Below are positions 43,534 to 52,133 of a stretch of DNA of 64,000 bases, piece after piece. Location: NCBI RefSeq assembly GCF_044763875.1, contig NZ_JBIWGZ010000003.1:558001-622000 (forward strand). Reading direction: 5' to 3'. A model generated the notes under the pieces. It saw nothing but the letters and a program-made list of their open reading frames with translations. It was not told the origin of the DNA and searched no databases. Each line of letters starts with the position of its first letter. The first letter of the stretch is position 1. The DNA is from Rummeliibacillus sp044763875 (GTDB lineage: Bacteria; Bacillota; Bacilli; Bacillales_A; Planococcaceae). Position numbers and translations under genes: made by a program.

Positions 43534-44178
43534 TTATGAAAATTTCGGGATTAAATCAATATTCAACTGCACACCTGTATCACGAAGTACATCTTCAACT
43601 TTAAAACCTTCCATCACTTCTTTTAATACGAGCCCATTATTTGTGACTTCAATTACCGCTTTTTCCGTAATGATTAAATCAACTACTGTTTTACCTGTTA
43701 ACGGTAAATCACAAGTCTTTTTAATCTTTGGAGACCCATCTTTTGCATTATGTTCCATGATGACAATCACTTTTTTTGCACCATGTACGAGATCCATTGC
43801 TCCACCCATACCTTTAATCATCTTTCCTGGAACCATCCAATTTGCAAGGTCTCCTTTTTCAGAAACCTCCATCCCCCCTAGAATGGCAACATCAATATGT
43901 CCCCCTCGAATCATGGCAAAAGATTCTGCACTACTAAAAAAAGCTGCTCCTGGTACAGTTGTGATGGTTTCTTTTCCAGCATTGATTAAGTCTGGATCTA
44001 CTTTATCTGAAGTTGGGTAAGGTCCAATACCAAGAAGACCGTTTTCCGATTGTAAAATAACATTTTTTTCTTCTATATAATTAGCAACAAGTGTTGGCAT
44101 TCCAATTCCTAGGTTCACGTAATTTCCGTCGGCTATCTCCTGCGAAGCCCTTTTAGCAATTTTTTCACGAATATTCAT
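43534..44178 (-). CDS. scoB: 3-oxoacid CoA-transferase subunit B
   Basis: 214 aa. The start MNIREKIAKRASQEIADGNYVNLGIGMPTLVANYI and the catalytic-Glu motif LQSENGLLGIGPYP are those of SCOT/AtoA-type beta subunits. With subunit A it moves CoA from succinyl-CoA (or another acyl-CoA) to a 3-oxoacid such as acetoacetate. The ATG is 11 bases after the subunit A stop with GGAGGAG upstream, so the two form an operon. No thiolase or dehydrogenase gene is adjacent, so the true substrate is open. Confidence 0.9.
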   Translation of the reverse strand: MNIREKIAKRASQEIADGNYVNLGIGMPTLVANYIEEKNVILQSENGLLGIGPYPTSDKVDPDLINAGKETITTVPGAAFFSSAESFAMIRGGHIDVAILGGMEVSEKGDLANWMVPGKMIKGMGGAMDLVHGAKKVIVIMEHNAKDGSPKIKKTCDLPLTGKTVVDLIITEKAVIEVTNNGLVLKEVMEGFKVEDVLRDTGVQLNIDLIPKFS

Positions 44179-44189
44179 GTCTTCTCCTC

Positions 44190-44879
44190 CTATGAACGAG
44201 TCGTCACTTTTTCAATGCGCTTTTGTTGTTTTGCTTGAAGCATTCCTTGAACATAGATACTCGGCGTATGAATATAACCAGGATCGAGTTCGCCTATTGC
44301 AGCAAATTCTTCCACTTCAGCTATTGTAATTTTCGCTGCGGTTGCCATAATTGGATTAAAGTTTTGTGCTGTTTTATTATATTGTAGATTCCCTAGATGG
44401 TCTGCTTTATAAGCTCTGACCAACGCAAAATCAGCAACTAAAGATTCTTCTAGTAAATATTCTTTTCCACCAAAGTTGCGAATTTCTTTGCTTTCTGCAA
44501 TCGGCGTACCAACCCCAGCAGGTGTATAAAAAGCAGGAATTCCCGCACCACCAGCACGTATCTTTTCTGCCAAAGTACCTTGTGGTATTAGTTCAACTTC
44601 TAGTTCACCCGCTAATACTTGTCGTTCGAATTCTTTGTTTTCTCCAACATATGAAGCTATCACTTTTTTAATCTGTTTATTTCTTAATAGCAATCCAAGA
44701 CCCCAATCATCAATACCACAGTTATTAGAGATGACCGTTAAATCCTTTACTCTACTCTGAGCAAGGGCCATTATAAGCTGCTCTGGAATACCTACAAGCC
44801 CAAAGCCACCTACCATAATAGTCATTCCGTCATTTACTTGTGATATGGCTTCTTCTGCAGACCGATAAATTATCTTCAC
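44190..44879 (-). CDS. scoA: 3-oxoacid CoA-transferase subunit A
   Basis: 229 aa. Start VKIIYRSAEEAISQVNDGMTIMVGGFGLVGIPEQLI, with the CoA-loop GGFGLVGIPE, and AEKIRAGGAGIPAFYTPAGVGT typical of SCOT/AtoD alpha subunits. The frame is open 17 codons further, but the GTG at 44879 has AGGGGGAG upstream and gives the family N-terminus. First gene of the scoA-scoB pair. The 140 bases between it and the downstream secreted-protein gene show no clear element. Confidence 0.9.
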   Translation of the reverse strand: MKIIYRSAEEAISQVNDGMTIMVGGFGLVGIPEQLIMALAQSRVKDLTVISNNCGIDDWGLGLLLRNKQIKKVIASYVGENKEFERQVLAGELEVELIPQGTLAEKIRAGGAGIPAFYTPAGVGTPIAESKEIRNFGGKEYLLEESLVADFALVRAYKADHLGNLQYNKTAQNFNPIMATAAKITIAEVEEFAAIGELDPGYIHTPSIYVQGMLQAKQQKRIEKVTTRS

Positions 44880-45012
44880 TTTCCACTCCCCCTTTTCTAT
44901 CATTTTCTCAAAGACGGAATATTCTTGCAAATTTAAATAGATTCATTTCCTTTCTGATGCGCCTGCTAAATTCTTTTAGATGATCATCCTCCAAAAAAAT
45001 AAAATATATTAA

Positions 45013-45046
45013 ATAAAAAAACTTATTTATATAAATAAGTTTTTTT
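45013..45046 (-). terminator. Terminator overlapping the end of the secreted-protein gene
   Basis: AAAAAACTTATTTA and TAAATAAGTTTTTT form a 14-bp stem with a 4-base loop. The stop codon (45023-45025) lies inside the stem. Confidence 0.7.
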
Positions 45047-45544
45047 ATTTACCTTTAATCCTTTTTCTGTTTTTATTTCGCTAATTTTACCATCCCAGCG
45101 TTTTACAGTAAATTGAGGTTTTAGAGCTTTACCCATGTAGAAACTTTGATAAATTGTAAAATGAACTTTTTGATTTTTATTTGTATATTTTCTGATTTTA
45201 GTTGCTGCAGTTCCTCTATTCATAGAATCTGTAAGTTCATGCATTCCTAGTATAGCTGCAGCCTGTGGTGATTTTGCACCAATTCCAAGACCAGCGATAA
45301 ATGCTAATGTTTGTCTTTCATTTGAAGGTGGTAATGATTCAGCGTAATTTCTTGCTGTTTTTACACTCATATATAAATCAGTGATTTTTTCACCTGATAT
45401 TTTTACTGTTGAATATATTATAACTCCTTTTTTCTCAGGACTTTTTCCAAAACCTGCACCAATTTCATTAGATGCATTACTTGTTGAGGGAAGTACACTC
45501 AAAATTAATATACCGATAATAAAAGATAATACTATTTTTTTCAT
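45023..45544 (-). CDS. Secreted protein of unknown function
   Basis: 173 aa. Signal peptide MKKIVLSFIIGILILSVLPS with a likely cut after SNA. The mature part has a central, more hydrophobic segment (TLAFIAGLGIGAKSPQAAAIL) and a basic C-terminus. I recognise no domain. GAAAGAGG lies upstream of the ATG, and TTGACA with an AT-rich -10 about 40 bases before it fits a promoter. It is next to the unusual structured segment at 45.7 kb, so it could have come in with it. Confidence 0.6.
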   Translation of the reverse strand: MKKIVLSFIIGILILSVLPSTSNASNEIGAGFGKSPEKKGVIIYSTVKISGEKITDLYMSVKTARNYAESLPPSNERQTLAFIAGLGIGAKSPQAAAILGMHELTDSMNRGTAATKIRKYTNKNQKVHFTIYQSFYMGKALKPQFTVKRWDGKISEIKTEKGLKVNKKTYLYK

Positions 45545-45721
45545 AATTTAAACCTCTTTCACAGTTATATTTTAATGTCAATATTAACAAAAATGTAATA
45601 AAAATACAACTTCATATGTATTGTTTTCGATACACACGAAAAACTCTATAAAACCCTATATATCAACCTTTTTTACACTTTTAAAAGTGTTTGCCTTCTC
45701 ACTACTTCTCACTCTCTATAT

Positions 45722-45860
45722 AAGGGCTTTTCTCCACACAAGGGACGGGGTAGTATTTTTTCGAGAAAATCACTCGAAAAAATCTCCACCCTCAAGCCCT
45801 TGCGTGGAGAAATTTTGGCGGTGCTAGGATGTCGCCAAGCCGACGTACCTAAAACGAGGA
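45722..45860. other. Highly structured non-coding segment with competing stems
   Basis: TTTTCTCCACACAAGGG (45728-45744) pairs with CCCTTGCGTGGAGAAA (45797-45812). Inside it lies ATTTTTTCGAG (45755-45765) with CTCGAAAAAAT (45773-45783). AAGGGCTT (45722-45729) and a second CTCCAC (45784-45789) can pair with the same 3' arm instead. A further GGCG...CGCC hairpin (45817-45836) overlaps ATGTCG/CGACGT. No coding frame is convincing. It resembles a replication, transfer or recombination site, or a regulatory RNA; I cannot tell which. Confidence 0.5.
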
Positions 45861-46109
45861 AGGACCTACTCAAATCGTTTTTTATTTTTTCGATTTTGCT
45901 TAGTGACATATGGTTATTGGAAGATTGCATTGATATTTTTTTATCGTCTTTCGTAAAGAGTAATTCTTCTGCTTCTTTTCTTTGTGATTTCCAACCGTCT
46001 CTTTTTTATTTTGACCGACTTTTTGTGATAGTTCCTCAAAATAAGAAGAGAGACATGAGGCGGTTGTCAATCTAAATTTGTGGTACCGGACCGAAGGGAG
46101 GATAAGGAG

Positions 46110-46178
46110 CCATAAAAATGAATTACCTACCGTATTGACAAGCATCCCAATAATTAATAACCAGACACTTCTGGGCAT
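46110..46178 (-). pseudogene. 5' fragment of an MFS transporter gene (YttB-like)
   Basis: The ATG at 46178, with GAGGAC upstream, starts MPRSVWLLIIGMLVNTVGNS-FLW, the N-terminus and first helix of YttB-type MFS drug transporters. The similarity ends abruptly near 46110, and the frame runs into unrelated basic sequence (to 45900). The remaining 11 helices are missing. A recombination or insertion joined the foreign structured segment here. Confidence 0.65.
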
Positions 46179-46339
46179 TACTAAGTCCTCCATTTAATTC
46201 GAATATCTAAGCAATCGTATCAACCTTTTGTAAAACTACAACCATCTACAACAAATTTCTAACTTTCTTTCTGTAACAGATAAAGTATTCGTCCACTTCT
46301 ACAAGTCCGTGATAGAATAAGAACTTGAGGAGTGAAACT

Positions 46340-47311
46340 ATGACTGAAATTAAAAACAATGAATTCCCCTTTCCTTCTGATGGGAAACGTTATTATACAT
46401 GGAACCGTTACTTACGAGATGAATTTGGTTGCAAGGTCTATAAAGTTGCCTTAGATGCAGGTTTTGATTGTCCAAACCGTGATGGCACTGTTGCTTTTGG
46501 TGGTTGCACTTTCTGTAGCGCCGCTGGATCAGGCGACTTCGCAGGAGATCGCGTAGACCCAATCCCTGTTCAATTCGAAAAAATCAAAGAAAAAATGCAA
46601 CATAAATGGAAAGACGGCAAAACAATGGCATACTTCCAAGCTTATACAAATACGCATGCACCTCTCCCTGTTTTAAAAGAAAAATTTGAAGCGGCACTTG
46701 CTTGCGAGGGTGTAATGGGTCTAAGTATTGCTACCCGACCAGATTGTTTACCAGATGATGTTGTAGACTATTTAGCTGAATTAAATGAACGTACGTATTT
46801 ATGGGTGGAACTTGGATTACAAACAGTTCATGAACGTACAGCCAATTTGATCAATCGTGCTCATGATTACGCTACTTATGTAGAAGGGTTAGAAAAACTT
46901 CGTAAACATGGCATTCGCGTCTGCACCCATATTATCAATGGTTTACCTCTAGAAGACTACGATATGATGATGGAAACAGCACGAGAAGTGGCAAAATTAG
47001 ATGTCCAAGCCATTAAAATCCACTTACTACATTTATTAAAAGGCACACCACTCGTTAAGCAATACGAAAAAGGGAAGCTTGAATTAATGGACAAAGATGC
47101 CTATATCAATTTAGTAGCCGACCAATTAGAAGTGATTCCACCAGAAGTGGTCGTGCAACGAATTACTGGTGATGGCCCAATTGACTTAATGATTGGACCA
47201 ATGTGGTCAGTCAACAAATGGGAAGTTTTAAATGGCATCGATGCTGAGCTTGAACGCCGTGGAAGCTGGCAAGGTAAGTTCTACAAAGCCGATGAAGTGA
47301 AGTCACGATGA
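46340..47311 (+). CDS. ytqA: YtqA: TIGR01212 family radical SAM protein
   Basis: 323 aa. An iron-sulfur cluster motif is in DCPNRDGTVAFGGCTFCS (a widely spaced Cys followed by CTFC), followed by a TIM-barrel pattern (YFQAYTNTHAP, LWVELGLQTVHERT, HIINGLPLED). Distant to the ELP3/HemN-type radical SAM proteins; the reaction is unknown. The ATG at 46340 has TTGAGGAG upstream; an in-frame TTG at 46325 is inside that site. It overlaps ytqB by 4 bases (ATGA), the same pair as in B. subtilis. Confidence 0.9.
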   Translation: MTEIKNNEFPFPSDGKRYYTWNRYLRDEFGCKVYKVALDAGFDCPNRDGTVAFGGCTFCSAAGSGDFAGDRVDPIPVQFEKIKEKMQHKWKDGKTMAYFQAYTNTHAPLPVLKEKFEAALACEGVMGLSIATRPDCLPDDVVDYLAELNERTYLWVELGLQTVHERTANLINRAHDYATYVEGLEKLRKHGIRVCTHIINGLPLEDYDMMMETAREVAKLDVQAIKIHLLHLLKGTPLVKQYEKGKLELMDKDAYINLVADQLEVIPPEVVVQRITGDGPIDLMIGPMWSVNKWEVLNGIDAELERRGSWQGKFYKADEVKSR

Positions 47312-47877
47312 AACTACAACGCGTCTTACAATACGCACAATTCCTATTACAAGATACTGTTGAAGCTGATGATGTAGTCGTAGATGCTACTGCTGGTAAC
47401 GGCTATGATACAGCCTTTCTTGCTCAATTAGTTGGTGAACATGGTCATGTATATGCATTTGATGTCCAACAGCAAGCTGTGGATTCCACGAAGAGTCGTT
47501 TAGACGAAGAAGGATTAGCTAGCCGTGTTTCAGTAATTTTAGATGGTCACGAAAACGTTGCCCAATATGTAAAAGAATCGATTAGTGCTGCTATTTTCAA
47601 CTTAGGTTATTTACCAGGTAGCGAGCATGAAATCATTACAAAACCTAGCACTACTTTAAAAGCCATCGAAAATTTGTTAAGTCTTTTAAAAGTAGGCGGC
47701 ATGATTGTATTAGTTGTTTATTACGGACATGACGGGGGTAAAACGGAACGTGATCAAGTTATTGAATACGTCAGCAATTTACCTCAGAAAAAAGTTCATG
47801 TACTACGATACGAATTTATCAATCAAAAAAATGATCCCCCTTTTATCATTGCACTTGAAAAAATGAAGAATCTATAA
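47308..47877 (+). CDS. ytqB: YtqB: rRNA/small-molecule methyltransferase
   Basis: 189 aa, class I SAM methyltransferase (rRNA_methylase/MraW-like, PF06962). SAM-binding motif VVVDATAGNGYDTAFLAQLVG, acidic loop VYAFDVQQQA, the motif AIFNLGYLPGSEH and a late VLVVYYGHDGG. The family was named for rRNA methylation, and a recent assignment for YtqB is tRNA (mnm5s2U-type) modification (from memory, uncertain). Coupled to ytqA by an ATGA overlap. Terminator follows. Confidence 0.88.
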   Translation: MKLQRVLQYAQFLLQDTVEADDVVVDATAGNGYDTAFLAQLVGEHGHVYAFDVQQQAVDSTKSRLDEEGLASRVSVILDGHENVAQYVKESISAAIFNLGYLPGSEHEIITKPSTTLKAIENLLSLLKVGGMIVLVVYYGHDGGKTERDQVIEYVSNLPQKKVHVLRYEFINQKNDPPFIIALEKMKNL

Positions 47878-47887
47878 TATTTATTGT

Positions 47888-47922
47888 ATGACACCTTAAA
47901 TTATTGGTTTAAGGTGTCATTT
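47888..47922 (+). terminator. Terminator after ytqB
   Basis: ATGACACCTTAAA and TTTAAGGTGTCAT, 13-bp stem with a 6-base loop, followed by TTC. The next 270 bases before the polyketide synthase gene hold its promoter region and nothing else that I can support. Confidence 0.75.
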
Positions 47923-48195
47923 CATGTAATAATCATTATTTTTCATCTTTAGTTTAAACGTCCCTTACTTAAGAGAACATTCTGCATAACTTGCTTAGTA
48001 ATCCTAATAATAAATCTGGTAAACCAAAACTAATACATAAAAAAGGATGTAGCCTCCGTGTTCCTCTAGCACTATTTCAACCTTTAAATTTTCTATTGTA
48101 TGCACAAACCTCTAACTCTACTTTTTCCGGCATATATGAACCCGTAATTGTATAGACTAATAACATCTTATTATACAAAGGAGCTTAAATCCAAT

Positions 48196-49260
48196 ATGCC
48201 AAAGATTCATGCTGTCAGTACATACTCTCCTCCACATCAAATTCCCCAAGAGAAGGCAGAAGAATTTATACATCAACTTTTCGCTGGTAGAATGGAAAGA
48301 CTTGAACGTTATTTAAAAGTATTTCAGAATGCAGAAATCCATAATCGGCAGCTCGCTATGCCAATAGAGTGGTATAAAGAGGATCATTCTTTCTCTGAAA
48401 GAAATGATCTATATATTGAATTGGCAACAGATTATGGCGCTCGCGTAATTCAAGATTGCTTAGCTGAATCTTCTATTGATGTTAAAGATATTAATGCGCT
48501 TATTTTCGTATCGACTACAGGGATATCAACACCTAGCATCGAAGCACGATTAATGAACCAACTATCATTTTCTGAAGATGTCGTACGTATTCCTATATGG
48601 GGACTTGGCTGTGGTGGTGGCGCTTCAGGAATAAGTCGTGCAAATGATTATTGTTTAGCACACCCTGAAGCGTTGGTATTAGTCATCTGTCTTGAATTAT
48701 GCAGCCTAACATTTCAACCAGAGGATTTAAATAAAAGCAACCTAATTGGAACCTCATTATTCGGAGATGGTGTTGCTTGTGCTTTGGTATGCGGCGATCA
48801 AGTAAAATTATCTAGTGGAAAAGCATTACCTTCTATTAAAAACACCGCTTCTAGACTACTATCAAATTCAGAAGATGTTATGGGATGGCGTGTTGAAGAT
48901 AACGGCCTACACGTAATTTTCGCTAAAAGCATTCCTATGATTATTGAAAAATGGCTTACACCTTTTGTAAAAAGTTTTCTTCAGAAAAATGGACAATCAT
49001 TACAAAATATCAGCCAATTCATCGCTCATCCTGGAGGTAAAAAAGTGCTCGCCGCATACGAAACAGCTTTGGAGCTTCCAAAAGAATTATTAGCAGCAAG
49101 TTCTTTCATCTTACAACAGCATGGCAATATGTCCTCGCCTACAGTGCTATTTGTTTTAAAACATGTTATGGAGCAGCAACCCGCAATTGGTGAACTTGGA
49201 ATTATGGCTTCACTCGGTCCTGGATTTAGCGGTGAACTAGTCTTACTAAAATGGGAGTGA
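48196..49260 (+). CDS. bpsA: Type III polyketide synthase (BpsA-like)
   Basis: 354 aa, chalcone-synthase superfamily. The catalytic Cys is C139 in IWGLGCGGGASG, the His H278 in FIAHPGGKKVL and the Asn N311 in QHGNMSSPTVLF, so the triad is complete. BpsA in B. subtilis makes alkylpyrones from long-chain acyl-CoA and malonyl-CoA. I choose the ATG at 48196 (AAAGGAG 12 bases upstream), which gives MPKIHAVSTYSPPHQI; a longer frame begins before that site. The methyltransferase gene overlaps its stop by 10 bases, the usual bpsA-bpsB pair. Confidence 0.9.
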   Translation: MPKIHAVSTYSPPHQIPQEKAEEFIHQLFAGRMERLERYLKVFQNAEIHNRQLAMPIEWYKEDHSFSERNDLYIELATDYGARVIQDCLAESSIDVKDINALIFVSTTGISTPSIEARLMNQLSFSEDVVRIPIWGLGCGGGASGISRANDYCLAHPEALVLVICLELCSLTFQPEDLNKSNLIGTSLFGDGVACALVCGDQVKLSSGKALPSIKNTASRLLSNSEDVMGWRVEDNGLHVIFAKSIPMIIEKWLTPFVKSFLQKNGQSLQNISQFIAHPGGKKVLAAYETALELPKELLAASSFILQQHGNMSSPTVLFVLKHVMEQQPAIGELGIMASLGPGFSGELVLLKWE

Positions 49261-49802
49261 CGAACATTTTATTTTTCATTGTGTTTGCAATCATCTGTCT
49301 TCAAAGAATCGTAGAGTTACGTATTGCTAAAGCGAATGAGCATTATATGAAAGAACGTGGAGCTATTGAATTCGGGCAATCACATTATCCATTTATTGTC
49401 TTACTGCATGTATCATTCTTGTGCAGTCTATTCATTGAACACTACGTAAAAAATGCATCCCTTAATCCATTATGGATTTTGTTACTCGCATCCTTTTTGC
49501 TACTACAAGTAGGTAGAGTGTGGGCTATCAAGTCATTAGGACATTTTTGGAATACGAAAATTATTGTGTTGCCGGATGCAAACTTAGTAAAGAAAGGGCC
49601 CTATAAATGGCTACCCCACCCCAATTATTTGATTGTCGCATTAGAGATTGCAGTTATCCCATTAATTTTCCAAGCATATTATACTGCGGTTCTATTTACT
49701 ATTTTAAATATGGTTATGATGTTTGTGAGAATATCCGCAGAGGAAGCAGCATTGAAGAGTGTCTATAAAGATGGAGGAAACTTAGAAAATTCATCGTTGT
49801 AA
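49251..49802 (+). CDS. bpsB: Isoprenylcysteine carboxyl methyltransferase-like protein (BpsB-like)
   Basis: 183 aa with four or five hydrophobic helices. The ICMT-type motif KKGPYKWLPHPNYLIVALEIAVIPL (SAM/substrate region) is present. In B. subtilis BpsB methylates the alkylpyrones from BpsA to alkylpyrone methyl ethers, and the same is likely here. Its ATG overlaps the stop of bpsA by 10 bases, so it is translationally coupled. It ends 44 bases before a terminator shared with the convergent symporter gene. Confidence 0.85.
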   Translation: MGVTNILFFIVFAIICLQRIVELRIAKANEHYMKERGAIEFGQSHYPFIVLLHVSFLCSLFIEHYVKNASLNPLWILLLASFLLLQVGRVWAIKSLGHFWNTKIIVLPDANLVKKGPYKWLPHPNYLIVALEIAVIPLIFQAYYTAVLFTILNMVMMFVRISAEEAALKSVYKDGGNLENSSL

Positions 49803-49845
49803 TTTCCAAGAGGTTTTTTTGTATTTTCTGTCTCAATCAAAGTAG

Positions 49846-49880
49846 AAAAGGTGTCTGCAATTGAACTGCAGACACCTTTT
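49846..49880. terminator. Bidirectional terminator between bpsB and the symporter
   Basis: AAAAGGTGTCTGCA and TGCAGACACCTTTT, perfect 14-bp stem with a 7-base loop. Confidence 0.9.
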
Positions 49881-49889
49881 ATCTAAACA

Positions 49890-51338
49890 TTATTTTTTAA
49901 GTCGTTCTTCCCAAAAAGTAGCATTTTTAATACCAAGTTTCACAGGATCAAACTCTGGATCTTTACCAGCTTTTTTCTGTTGTTCATAATCCTTAAGTGC
50001 AATAAGCGTCGGTTTTACTAAGAATACTAGGGATATGACATTTACCCAAACCATTATACCAAGACCGATATCACCAAGAGTCCATGCAGATTCAGATGTT
50101 TTTACTGCACCGAAATATGTTGCTAAAATAATTAATATTTGAACGAAACGGATTCCAATTTTTTGTTTTTTTCCATCAAAGATATAAGAAACATTTGTTT
50201 CAGCAATATAGTAATACGCCATTGTTGTCGTAAATGCGAAGAAAAATAATGCAATGGCAACAAAAGCTGCTCCAAAACCACCGATTGGAAATGCTGCATC
50301 TACAGCTGCCTGTGTGTAAGCTGTACCTGCATCAATACCCGGTATATTTTCTACTAAAAATTCACCTTTTCCATTATCTAATTGTACATTGTACATACCT
50401 GTAAACAAAATCATGAATGCTGTAGCTGTACAAACTAGGAATGTATCTAAATAGACAGAAGCAGCTTGTACTAAACCTTGTTTTACAGGATGAGATACTT
50501 CTGCAGCTGCAGATGAGTGAGGACCTGTTCCTTGTCCTGCCTCATTTGCATATATACCACGTTTAACTCCCCATGCAATCGCTGCACCCAAAATACCACT
50601 AAATATTTGCTCTGCACCAAATGCACTGCGGAAAATCAGGCCAAATATTGCAGGTACTTGATCAATATTAATAATAATAATAATTGCTGCCACTAAAATA
50701 TATCCTATTGCCATAAAAGGTACGATGACAGACGCTGCGCTAGCAATACGTTTAACACCACCAACAATAATTGTCCCTAAGATTAGACAAACAACTAAAC
50801 CTGATACCCAGTGTGGAATATTAAATGCTGTTTTCATCGCATCAGCAATTGCATTTGATTGTACAGTCGGTTGAAGAACTGACATTGCGATTAATGCCGC
50901 AATGGCAAAAACCATACCTAACCATCTTTTACCAGTAAAATGATGAATGTAGTACGCGGGACCACCTCTATACTGTCCATTCTTTTCTTCTTTATAAATT
51001 TGAGCAAGTGTTGACTCTACATAAGCTGTTGCTGCACCGATGAAAGCTGTCACCCACATCCAGAATATAGCACCAGGACCCCCGAAAGCAATTGCTGTAG
51101 CTGTACCAGCAATATTACCTGTACCAATACGACCAGATAGCGCCATCGACATGGCTTGGAATGAAGAAACGCCTGCATCAGATTTTTTACCATGGAAAAT
51201 TTGACCGAACATGTCTTTTAAGAATCTAACTTGTACACCCTTAGTTAAGATAGTAAATACTAATCCAACTAGTAAAATCCCATAAATCATCCACGGTCCC
51301 CATAAAAAGTTGTAAACAGCATCAATTATGGTTTTCAT
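49890..51338 (-). CDS. Sodium:alanine/glycine symporter (AGCS family)
   Basis: 482 aa with about 11 helices. Family signature GRIGTGNIAGTATAIAFGGPGA near the N-terminus and KRGIYANEAGQGTGPHSSAAAEVSHP in the middle. AGCS proteins import alanine or glycine with Na+ (AlsT, DagA, GlnT). The ATG at 51338 has GGGAGAC upstream; the frame is open 11 codons further without a site. A perfect CcpA-type box lies 133 bases upstream of the start, so carbon-source control is likely. No glycine riboswitch is seen. Confidence 0.9.
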   Translation of the reverse strand: MKTIIDAVYNFLWGPWMIYGILLVGLVFTILTKGVQVRFLKDMFGQIFHGKKSDAGVSSFQAMSMALSGRIGTGNIAGTATAIAFGGPGAIFWMWVTAFIGAATAYVESTLAQIYKEEKNGQYRGGPAYYIHHFTGKRWLGMVFAIAALIAMSVLQPTVQSNAIADAMKTAFNIPHWVSGLVVCLILGTIIVGGVKRIASAASVIVPFMAIGYILVAAIIIIINIDQVPAIFGLIFRSAFGAEQIFSGILGAAIAWGVKRGIYANEAGQGTGPHSSAAAEVSHPVKQGLVQAASVYLDTFLVCTATAFMILFTGMYNVQLDNGKGEFLVENIPGIDAGTAYTQAAVDAAFPIGGFGAAFVAIALFFFAFTTTMAYYYIAETNVSYIFDGKKQKIGIRFVQILIILATYFGAVKTSESAWTLGDIGLGIMVWVNVISLVFLVKPTLIALKDYEQQKKAGKDPEFDPVKLGIKNATFWEERLKK

Positions 51339-51470
51339 CTTGTTGTCTCCCATCATGTTGAATTTTGACAAAATATAATCATATTATTTAAATATTCTTG
51401 CAAAATATTATTCGTCAATTATATATCATTGATTTTTATTTTAAAATAAAACACTTATATTATGCACCCA

Positions 51471-51486
51471 TTGTAATCGTTTACAA
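51471..51486 (-). promoter_or_regulatory. Candidate CcpA (cre) site upstream of the symporter
   Basis: TTGTAATCGTTTACAA matches the cre consensus WTGNAANCGNWNNCAW in every fixed position. On the minus strand TTGTAA could be a -35 with CATAAT 16 bases on, so the box would cover the promoter and repress. Confidence 0.55.
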
Positions 51487-51570
51487 ACGAAATTGACATA
51501 AAATCGTCACAATATGTACTCTCCACAAGGACAATGTGACGTTTTTTATAATTTTTATATTATTAAAATA

Positions 51571-51851
51571 AATTAATTTCACGAATTCTTCACAAAGCAA
51601 AAAACACGAACGTTCTATAATTAATTTTAACTAATGATAAGTTTTTTATTTTTTCGTTCAGACGGACGCTTTCCGCAAGTAAATGACCAACCTCCTCACT
51701 CCGTTCAGTCTAAGTCTTTATTATACTACTTTTCTATAAAACACTCCGTCTTCAATCATTAGAATTACTCATAGGATATGAAGCTAAACAGAGTTCAACT
51801 AAAAGTAATATGTTCGTGTTTTTGATTGAACATTAAATTATTAAATTAATT
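51571..51851. repeat. Family B repeat, copy 2 (no nested element)
   Basis: About 281 bp. The left arm AATTAATTTCACGAATTC...AAAAAACACGAACGTT and the right arm TATGTTCGTGTTTTTGATTG...AAATTAATT are inverted repeats of about 40 bases. The core starts GACGGACGCTTTCCGC and ends ACTCCGTCT. The best-preserved ends of the family. Between it and the ytpA terminator (51852-52073) I see nothing. Confidence 0.7.
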
Positions 51852-52073
51852 CAATTAGCTTTAAATGGGCATTTCAATAGAATCTTTTATTTTAAAAGTT
51901 CATAATTTCAATTTTTGTCCACTGGCGACAACATATTAGCAGGAAAATTCATCCTGTTTCAACGAATACAAAGATGAAAAATTAAACAATATAATGAATA
52001 ATAATGTTGTTTTTATTCACTTAACTTGTTTTGTAAGACTTAAGGAAAGTATGTTTCTACTATCCCAAAAGAC

Positions 52074-52117
52074 AAAAAGGTTATGCTAAGCAAATTATCG
52101 CTTATCATAACCTTTTT
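52074..52117 (-). terminator. Terminator after the YtpA-like gene
   Basis: AAAAAGGTTATG and CATAACCTTTTT, 12-bp stem with an inner TAAGC/GCTTA pairing. Confidence 0.8.
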
Positions 52118-52133
52118 GTACTTTTTTCTTATT

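Noticed and set aside
45621..46193. Frames across the structured segment (45621-45827 plus, 45709-45930 minus, 45800-46075 plus, 45900-46193 minus)
   Set aside because: No ribosome site or family; the last one is the MFS start fused to unrelated sequence, and the others run through inverted repeats.
51340..51560. Glycine riboswitch upstream of the AGCS symporter
   Set aside because: None of the conserved glycine aptamer elements is present; the leader is AT-rich and unstructured apart from the cre box.
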